From Paramacrobiotus metropolitanus (Eukaryota > Tardigrada > Eutardigrada > Parachela > Macrobiotidae): a stretch of 64,000 nucleotides of DNA. Positions 56,831 to 64,000 of this stretch are shown here, one piece after another. The stretch lies in assembly GCF_019649055.1 (NCBI RefSeq), contig NW_026570489.1, positions 16,214-80,213 of the forward strand, in the 5' to 3' direction. The notes under the pieces were generated by a model. That model was not told the DNA's origin and did not search any database. It was given only the letters and a program-made list of their open reading frames with translations. Positions within the stretch are counted from its first letter, which is position 1, and every line of letters starts with the position of its first letter. Both the position numbers and the translations under genes were made by a program.

Positions 56831-57147
56831 AGAAGTTTTTCTGTTGTAATTAATGATATTAATCCTGTTTTTGTTACAAACTTGTGATGCGACTGGCTTG
56901 AGCTAATAAAAATCACATAGTAGTACAATAAAATTATAATATTACCATTAATATTTAAAAATCACATTAAAATTAACGGCCAAGCTGGCTGGGAATTTCG
57001 GTTGGCCGCTCTAGCCGGCTGAGAATTCAAGCAGCATTGATTAAGGACTTTAGACGGCCGTCAGTCGAAAGGTCAGCCGTTTAGCCAGCCGCTGCCGTCT
57101 CTGGGATGCTTGCGCATACATGTAAATAAACGAATTTTTTGGGTTAT
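56831..57147. other. No recognisable gene
   Basis: AT-rich sequence with CCGGCTGAGAATT- and GCCAGCCGCTGCCG-type words. Nothing is supported. Confidence 0.35.
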
Positions 57148-57354
57148 TTAAATGAACATTGTGAGGCATGAAAGCGCGCATGCATCATTTAAGCACATAA
57201 TAGACTTCCTCGGGTCTCTTATACGTATAAAATGTGGGGCGTAGTGCAGTGGAACTGATGCCACGAGAATGTGTTGTCCATTAGTGACCTCTTTGTACTG
57301 TTCGTCTGGCAAGGCAACTGCGATAGCAGTATGCCCCTGTTGTCCTTTTGACAA
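57148..57354 (-). CDS. Short open frame divergent from the 57.6-kb gene
   Basis: 68 codons: MSKGQQGHTAIAVALPDEQY ... HYAPHFIRIRDPRKSIMCLN. The composition looks protein-like, and it lies 290 bp upstream of, and divergent from, the gene at 57648. No domain is recognised. It may be a chance frame or a lone exon. Confidence 0.2.
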   Translation of the reverse strand: MSKGQQGHTAIAVALPDEQYKEVTNGQHILVASVPLHYAPHFIRIRDPRKSIMCLNDACALSCLTMFI

Positions 57355-57647
57355 TAATCGGTTGGTTGTTTGCGCCCTCAGTGGCGGTTCCTAATAAATG
57401 TATTATGCCGCCACCTTGAAATCGTAGAACCATGTATACATATAACCAGCCATACTGAGTTTTTTGCAGCCAAAAGGGGTGCTTATCTGATTATTACTGG
57501 CTATAACTAACCAGTAAAACCGAAATACGAGTACACTTGACAGCGCTGTGGTGTATACTAACAGTCTTTGAATACAGTACAGTGGTCAGTGCTTAATTTT
57601 TCTGTGTAGCGACCCAACGATCCACTGTTACCGTCGGCGCGGCAACA

Positions 57648-60445
57648 ATGAAAGCTGTCTTCTTGGAATATGTTCACGACCCCGATTCAACGGCTGTGCA
57701 TTTAAAACTCCAAGAAGAATGTAAGAGATTGGGAAAGACAGCAAATCTGATGGAGCACTTCCCTGTAGGGGAAGCGAGCGTTTCGGTAGTTTCCTCCCTT
57801 AAGTATTTGGCAAGACGGCATGGTCTTTCATCGTCGATGGTGAAGTATATAATTTCAAACTTACACTCAGTGCCGGATAATAAGCCGGATAGTTCTAGCA
57901 CAGCTTTCCTTAACCAGCAGATCGCACAGTGCCTGAAATACTGTTTAAAACACGATCCATCGAGTATCAAAGCGGACGAAATTATAGCAGCTCTCTTTGC
58001 CGTGCTGAATGCAGACGCCACGGATGCCCTTGGCGACCAACCCTTGCACACTCGCGAAACCGTTTCGCAGCTGGTGCAGTGTCTCATCCTGAAGATCAGT
58101 GTCTGCAGTGCTGGTGATGAAGCCGACCTGGATCGTTTGGTCAAACTTGCATTTAAATACATTCCAGCTGTAAATGGTGATACGAAAACCCGTTTGCAAG
58201 ATACGTTGCAGGCACGTGGTATACCATTATCGGCAAATATTGGGAAGCCGCCTGCAGTCGCACCGATGGACCTGGTCTGTGAAACAAGCAACTGGTCCAG
58301 CGGTCGGCTGATTGCGAGCGGGCAGGAAATGCTTGGACGATACGTGTGCACGGGAAAAAATGCGGTGAAAGCGGACGCTGTGAAGTCCCAACAAACCGTC
58401 ACCACGGTGTACAAGGAGAACATGTCGGAGAAAACGGAATTACAGCAGATTGATTTGGCCAAAGCGCTGAACAGTAGCCGCGCCAGCAGCCGTGGAAACG
58501 TTCAGAAAATGGAAATCAACCCGGCGCTGAGCAACAAGGGCAGCAGTGTCCGTTCGTACTTTCGCACCACTGCGCAAGAAGTCAATAATCTGTCGGCCCG
58601 CGCACAGGCGAATATGGCTGTCTGTCAGGATGACATCGTGTATCTAAAAGACAAATTTTGCAATGGTTACGTTGGGAATTTGTGGGAAAGCCGCATGACG
58701 ACTTTTGCAAATATTGCTATGACTTTTTCCATCATCGCTAAAAACCAGGTCGTGGAGGATGCCACGCAACTCGATCTGGCTAAGTCAGCGTTTGCCGCGT
58801 CACTGGACAAAGGCTACGATGACTGCCGGTTAAAGTTTCTTAAAATGTATAAGCTCTGCGCCGAGCGAAATAATGGGAAATTATCGGAGAATGTCGCAAA
58901 AATACTGCTCAAATTTCAGACGAAGAGCACTGAATGTACGCGCGATATGAAGAAGACGTTGTGGGTTATTTTGAAGAAAGACGACAACAATTTACAAGCC
59001 AATTTTGCCGCAGCCATGGAGATACTGCATCATGCAAAGGGAGAACAGGATGAAATCATCCGAGAGAGCATCGAATATATCTGGGAGCAAGTGGTCCATC
59101 CCGTTCGTGCTCTAAATTTAGAAAAAAATCTGTCTTTTTCGTCAACATTGGCTGATATCTTGACCGGCCGGAACAGAGGCCAGTACGGGTTAAAAATTGC
59201 TTCCTAGGTGGCCGCTATCCTGAACGACTTCTTGGCAAATGCGCCCAACCAGATTCCCAGAGCTGTATCAGCGGGAACTCTGAGCCTGCTGACCACGTTT
59301 AAAGAATCCTCGTCATTATATTACAAGTAAGACAATTCCTGCTTTAATATGATGTTTTTCGCGTTCTGGAAACCTTTCTTAAAAACTTCGCATAAGAAAT
59401 CCGCTGCGGTAATAGTAACATCAATACCCCAACCCCTGTAGCGGAGTGCAGACCGGAAATTAAGCCGGCTATGATTAAGTCAAGTTGCACAGCTGAGCGT
59501 TAGATGTTGAAATGGGGCTACCACGGCGCCGCACGCAGAAGAAATTTTGTGAAAAATTCACTGAAAATCTAGCACACGCTATCGAGCATCTTGCTCAATC
59601 TCCGCCTATAATGTGCGTTTTGTTGACAGCATACCAATACAGTGGAACCTCCCGACTCTGAACACTCTCGGTACGGGGTTTCTTGGTCAAGGTCCGGGGG
59701 TGTTCAGGGTTTAAAGTTGTTCGGTGCCCCATGGGGGCACCGACGCCCCTGGGGTAGCATAAAATTCCAGACGAAGAATATATGTTACATTAGTGGTGTC
59801 ACACGGCACTGGCTAGAGGACCGTGCACCCTCGACGGAACAACCCGGAAACATCGACACCATTGGTGATGTTGCCGCCACACCACAAACCAGTCTGCCGG
59901 CATAAACGGAATCTGCAGCCAGCAGAGCTGCGGTGCAGATCCGCGAAATCCGCAGAAACGGGGGGTGAAAGGGGTGTCCATATTATGTCGTCTCACGTTT
60001 TTGTTTTTTCTGATTAGCTGGAACAGGAAAGACTGTGAATCGCTTCGAAAAATGTATGCAGAGAATATCATTGGAATTGTCCTTAAAACACTTAGCCAAC
60101 CGAAATTCACCTTCACTGACAGCAGTTCACAAAAGACCCTCCTGACGCTAGTGCAACTTGCGGTGGACCAGGAGACTGATCGGCGCCTGGCCGCACAAAT
60201 TATCGTTGTCGTCGGGAACTTGGTCATTGAAAAGAAAGTGAGCCACATACCCGGAGTTGAGCGGCTGGCCTCGCGATTAAATTTCAATGACGCTCTCGAT
60301 GAAGACGGTGTAATCTGGATGGATGCTGACCACAGTACAGCGGCCGTGGGTCTCCAGTACGTATCGGCGGTTATTGCTCAGATGCTACTGCAGCTGATCT
60401 TTCTCCAGAGGAAACCTTTGAACTGCAGCACCACCCTCGACGAAG
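57648..60445 (+). pseudogene. Host gene of unknown function, probable pseudogene
   Basis: Exon 1 runs 57648-59326 to donor AA|GTAAGA. The intron is 59327-60017 and ends in a strong pyrimidine tract TTTTTTCTGATTAG. Exon 2 continues from 60018 in frame (phase 2: NWNRKDCESLRKMYAENIIG). The protein is helix-rich, with pieces such as EYVHDPDSTAVHLKLQEECK, WESRMTTFANIAMTFSIIAK and LLTLVQLAVDQETDRRLAAQ that suggest an alpha-solenoid-like fold. I recognise no named family. Codon 520 of exon 1 is TAG (59205-59207), yet the same frame goes on after it as VAAILNDFLANAPNQIPRAV up to the donor. Exon 2 is then cut by a TIR element at 60446, which supplies a stop. The start ATG (AACAATGAAAG) is the first in frame. 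Alternatively the TAG lies in an unrecognised small intron. Confidence 0.5.
59639..59790 (+). repeat. Tigger-like end inside the intron
   Basis: ATACAGTGGAACCTCCCGAC resembles a pogo/Tigger terminus preceded by TA. GGTGCCCCATGGGGGCACC at about 59722-59740 is a palindrome. No matching right end is seen, so this is at most a fragment. Confidence 0.35.
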
Positions 60446-61571
60446 GCAGGGTGTAAAAGGTGGCAGTGGCACTTGCCACTGGCAATTGTCACTGGCACTG
60501 GCAGCGTAGTGGCAAGCGGTAAAACATGGCAACTGGCAACCGCTGAAAAGCTATGTTTTATAGTAACTAAAGAAATTATAAAACTGCAATCATCAGATTA
60601 CTAAAAATACCGTTCTTATTTTCAACTTCACTCATTACTAGATTTTCATGGACATCTTCTGCGTCTGATGTGGTAGAATTACAGAATCGTCATCGTAGAT
60701 CCGTACTACAAAATCGCAGTTACAAAAGGAACTGCTTATGTTCTTACTAGAAGTATTTGTAATCTATGATACCCAGATTCGAAAATGAGACAATTCAAAA
60801 CTCTGTGGCCTGGGATATAACAAAATCAGCCTCAACCGTACCATTGTTTTGGTAGCCGGGTGCCGGGCACAGATTTTACGACGAAAACACTCTACGACTT
60901 ACCATGTCTGCCCGAAATGAACACTTTGCCACATACAAACTGAACTTAAATGCAATTTTTGCATTTCAACTTTGAATACTTTCATTAGCCGATATCTATA
61001 TGGTACGGTTTGCAACCGTCAATTTTCGAACCATAGCTCACGTCACATCAGAAATTTATATCTAAGAAATAAATCCTAAGAAATCTAAGAAACCAACGAA
61101 ACCTAAATAACCTAGAAATACTAACAAACTCGAAGTGACCATGCAGTTTACCGATGAGACGGTGACTACATAGAGAAGGATAACTTGAGATTAACGTACG
61201 GAATGACTGCATCTGCCACGTGAACTGAAGCTACGTGTGGCAGATGCATGCAGCTAGGTGAGTGGGTGCATTTGCTACAGTTCATACCCCACTTTTGTAA
61301 TAACTTCGAACATTGTACGGTGTTGCAGCGCTCACTGTGTTGACAGACACAGTACAGGTCTTATGCCCGGGTATGCAAAAATAAGTGGCATCACTGACGT
61401 CGAAATTTGTTTCGATATAAATTGAATTTTCATGGTCGCGAAATCATCTCTAGCTGTTTCTGCATTCCTGAAAATTGTGCCAAGTTTACCGCTTGCCAGT
61501 CGCGAAATGGCGCATGCCATTGCCAGTGGCAATGCCAGTGTGAGTGCCACTGCCACCTTTTACACCCTGCC
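60446..61571. mobile_element. Non-autonomous TIR element, 1.1 kb, copy B
   Basis: The ends GCAGGGTGTAAAAGGTGGC and GCCACCTTTTACACCCTGC are inverted repeats. The whole is nearly identical to the reverse complement of 32537-33671, including the degenerate nonamer stretch (near 61070) and the central CTGCATCTGCCAC inversion (near 61208-61250). It is inserted in exon 2 of the gene at 57648. High similarity of the two copies suggests recent movement and so an active source of transposase elsewhere. Confidence 0.75.
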
Positions 61572-62049
61572 CTTCTGGTTACCAGCACCAATATTATGTT
61601 GCCATTGGGTACCGTCGTTAGATTTGTTGCCGTTTTCTGTTCTTTGTTGGTGCCTCGAATTGTTGCTTACTCGTATTTAATTGAGCTGGATTTATGAATA
61701 CATTGCGTTTTCCTCGAGGCCGCTTCCGCATGTTGTAACACCTGATCGGAATCATGCTTATACCAGACAAGCACACGCAAAGAAAGATGCGCGAGGTGAC
61801 GCTGGCAATTCCGTTAGAGGACAGCCGACAGGTGACCTTTCGGTGGTTGGGTATCAGCGCAGCGCCTACCCTAATGTCAGCGGATCCGACCCCTTCTGAC
61901 ATCTTTATGCCGACCTTAAATCAGCTGGAATACAGAATACTCTGTTTGCAAATTGCATCCCTCTACAGCAACAGAACGACAACGGAGGACAAAACAGGAA
62001 CACTGCATTGACAAGTTGCACATGGCTGCAGTTGTGTCATGTCACATGT
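61572..62049 (+). other. Right flank of TIR copy B, no confident gene
   Basis: It might contain the rest of exon 2 of the broken host gene (a frame LLVTSTNIMLPLGTVVRF follows the element), but there is nothing to compare it with. A frame at 61754-62011 has no recognisable domain. Confidence 0.3.
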
Positions 62050-62125
62050 GCGCTTGAAACTACAATTACCCACCGGTCACGGCTGGACATGCTAAGTAAG
62101 GTCACCGCTGGGTGCATCTGATCGC
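62050..62125 (+). pseudogene. Short exon 3 remnant of the F-box family
   Basis: CAATTACCCACCGGTCACGG, GACATGCTAAGTAAGGTCAC and GCTGGGTGCATCT match the part of exon 3 that encodes NFPPVPADMLAKV...RWVRT in copies 2-4. Only about 75 bp are preserved and the frame is broken. Confidence 0.4.
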
Positions 62126-63523
62126 ATCGAACAGTTAATGGTGAATAAGGCCAGCTCGCACTAGACAAGCGACAGATTTATGCTGAAAAAGCAGCTTAGA
62201 CAGAGCAAGCCGATTCTTCTTAACGGCTGTGCAGCATACCGCCCCAAGAGAAACTTATACAGGGCAGAATGGTCACATTCACGTCTTACGCAGCAGTGCA
62301 AGGCATCCCATCCCGTACATTTTGATTTTCCAGTATACCGTAATTATCGAATTATGAGCTCCCCCCGAAATAGAAGCTCCCCCCGTAATTAGAGCCCACC
62401 CTTAAGGTCGTTTGAAAGTTATAAGCTCCCCCGAAACATAAGCCCATGGGCTTAATTAAATGCTACATAGAGCTCATATTAACCAATGCCAAAAAAGTTA
62501 GTTCGAAAAACTGAACGGTGGTATAAAGGCGGTTTGCGGAGCCTTCACCAAATTAATAATTTGGAATTACTGTAATAGAATAATTTCAAATTATTTTGCG
62601 AATGGGCATTCTAAAAACAATATATTTAAACTGAAACCGAAATGACATTTGGTGCTTATGCTATTATGGCACTTGATGCATTTGATTTAAACGCTCTTGC
62701 GGGTGAATCGTGCAGGTGTGAGGCATTATGAAGTCTTTCAAAGTTTTCGCAGTCGTGCTGCAACTTAAGGAATTTTTCAAAGCATTCTGCCGACATTTGC
62801 TGTGTATCCGCATTTTGAATTGTCTAAAGCACTTAAATATTTCTGGAAATTCTACCATCTACTCGTAAAATTCTTTAGCTTTCTTCGCTTTTCTCACCGT
62901 TGCATTGTTCCTGTAATGATTGGGAGTTATCAGTTACGAGAGTAGAGAGTTCTTCTTTAGAACACAATTTACAGTTCTACATTACAAATAATTTTGTGTT
63001 TTTTAATACGACCAGCATCGCCGGTTGGTTGTTCGTAATACCGCAGTTTTCATTTGCATGCAGTCAACACGCCATTACGCTTCAGTTCCCTCTAAGTGAT
63101 CTAACCACATCCAGATGCAACTGCGATTTGCATCTGAATAGTGGAAATGTTAGCAAGCAGCGCATCAATGGGCACCTTCTGCATTGCGCAAACCGGTTTT
63201 ACCCAAAACCATTTTCTTTTGGTGCCGAACGACCGACCACTCGGAGTAGACAATAGTTACGTGATGTGACTTAATGCACAAATGCACCAACATATTTGAC
63301 AATCGGTACACATTACCCAACATGAGGCATTTATGGAAAATCTTAACGTCCAGATTGATAGAAGTATAAATAACACTAGTAAATGCCCACGCAAAAACAG
63401 ATGTAACTTAAACGATCGTTCGACGGAGCCGCTCAATATCTATTGCGGGACAATTTCATGAAGCCAAAATTAGGCCGGACTATGCGGCCATTCCATTGTT
63501 GCTCTCTTTAAGCCGACGGCATC
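62126..63523. other. No confident gene
   Basis: Contains repeated AGCTCCCCC(C)GAAA motifs at 62350-62440 near a GCCCATGGGC palindrome (about 62443-62452), possibly a MITE end. The frames present (for example 62900-63256) show no domain. Confidence 0.35.
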
Positions 63524-64000
63524 ATGCTCAAACACCAACAGCTTCGAGTGGCATTTTTGGCTGTTATCCTCCTGATTTTTATTGGGTTGGTTCAGTTGGT
63601 TGCTGTCCTGATTGTCATATTATCGGCTGATTCAACGACACCGGTTATTGCGTCTGTGTCCACGCCAACCGACTCAACGACACCGGTCACTGCCTGGCCG
63701 TCCACGCCAACCGACTCAACGACACCGGTCACTGCCTGGCCGTCCACGCCAACCGACTCAACGACACCGGTCACTGCCTGGCCGTCCACGCCAACCGACT
63801 CAACGACACCGGTCACTGCCTGGCCGTCCGCCAACCGACTCAACGACACCGGTCACTGCCTGGCCGTCCACGCCAACCGACTCAACGACACCGGTCACTG
63901 CCTGGCCCGTCCACGCCAACCGACTCAACGACACCGGTCCGCTGCCTGGCCGTCCAATAACCATCGACTCAGCGACACCGGTCACTGCCTGGCCGTCCGC
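63524..64000 (+). CDS. Thr/Pro-repeat protein with signal anchor (5' part; runs off window)
   Basis: The ATG at 63524 opens MLKHQQLRVAFLAVILLIFI GLVQLVAVLIVIL (hydrophobic residues about 9-33), a signal peptide or type II membrane anchor. It is followed by a 14-residue repeat of the type TDSTTPVTAWPSTP. Such Ser/Thr/Pro repeats are typical of mucin-like, O-glycosylated secreted or surface proteins. The plus frame stays open to the window end, but a 2-base loss near 63828 and further length changes near 63905 and 63940 shift the repeat reading. These may be real, or assembly errors in a tandem repeat. A minus-strand reading of the repeat is also open but has no start or signal features. Two Thr/Pro-rich genes in one window (see 35224-38583) may reflect a cuticle or mucus theme. 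Confidence 0.5.
   Translation, partial: MLKHQQLRVAFLAVILLIFIGLVQLVAVLIVILSADSTTPVIASVSTPTDSTTPVTAWPSTPTDSTTPVTAWPSTPTDSTTPVTAWPSTPTDSTTPVTAWPSANRLNDTGHCLAVHANRLNDTGHCLARPRQPTQRHRSAAWPSNNHRLSDTGHCLAVR
63628..64000 (+). repeat. 42-bp coding minisatellite
   Basis: About nine units of 42 bp with core GACTCAACGACACCGGTCAC, continuing TGCCTGGCCGTCCACGCCAAC. Units 2-5 are almost identical. The first is diverged and later ones carry small length changes. The array continues past the window. Confidence 0.85.

Noticed and set aside
55760-57090. Possible terminal inverted repeats (CGGCTGA-rich) around the third retroelement fragment
   Set aside because: Similarity is loose and broken; I could not define ends or a target duplication.
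59183-59207. A 19- or 25-nt intron removing the TAG of the 57.6-kb gene
   Set aside because: GT sites at 59183 and 59189 paired with the AG at 59207 give lengths that break the frame, and such introns would be implausibly short.
63592-63985. Minus-strand repeat frames (GVVESVGVDGQAVT)
   Set aside because: The plus strand has an ATG and signal anchor leading into the repeat; the minus frame has neither.
1-64000. CRISPR arrays, bacterial operons, rRNA genes
   Set aside because: No regularly spaced direct repeats with unique spacers, no ribosome-binding-site-led gene clusters and no rRNA-like conserved blocks were seen. Introns and retrotransposons show a eukaryote.

Overview
The window is animal (invertebrate) nuclear DNA. 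It has spliceosomal introns with GT...AG ends, Ty3/Gypsy retrotransposons, LINE remains, many TIR/MITE elements and multi-exon genes. The species cannot be fixed from sequence alone. A tardigrade or another small ecdysozoan is only a low-confidence guess. Most of the 64 kb is repeats and decayed gene copies.

The unifying feature is a repeated four-exon gene family that I do not recognise as a named family. Exon 1 (about 800 nt) encodes an N-terminal Tudor/Agenet-like stretch. Exon 2 (112 or 115 nt) ends inside an F-box, which continues into exon 3 (about 710-730 nt). Exon 4 (124 nt) encodes a conserved 41-residue tail. Intron phases 1, 2 and 2 are kept. Copy 1 (+, 4882-15195) is fully open, 596 aa. 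Copy 2 (+, 27836-30341) is open but has lost the GT donor after exon 3. Copy 3 (-, 48442-39248) is a pseudogene split by a Ty3/Gypsy element in exon 1. Copy 4 (-, 53008-50928) is a frameshifted pseudogene lacking the F-box exon. Orphan exons lie near 20.95, 22.1, 22.5, 34.5 and 62.1 kb. The family looks like a lineage-specific expansion of putative ubiquitin-ligase substrate adaptors.

Layout. 0-4.8 kb: simple repeats, a hexamer-armed palindromic element, a TA-flanked MITE and an old retroelement fragment. 4.9-15.2 kb: family copy 1, whose last intron holds nested insertions, including a whole-looking Ty3/Gypsy element with LTRs that look identical. 15.4-27.8 kb: decayed family pieces, dispersed repeats, a pogo/Tigger-like MITE, a (TTTCTTAGG)n array and a possible two-exon gene. 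27.8-30.3 kb: copy 2. 32.5-33.7 kb: a 1.1 kb TIR element with a second, inverted copy at 60.4-61.6 kb. 35.2-38.6 kb: a Thr/Pro-rich gene broken by a LINE. 39.2-48.4 kb: copy 3 with the second Ty3/Gypsy element. 48.8-49.2 kb: a possible GPCR exon. 50.9-53.0 kb: copy 4. 57.6-60.4 kb: a host gene of unknown function with an in-frame TAG and a 3' end cut by the second TIR element. 63.5 kb to the window end: a signal-anchor protein with 14-residue Thr/Pro repeats that runs off the window.
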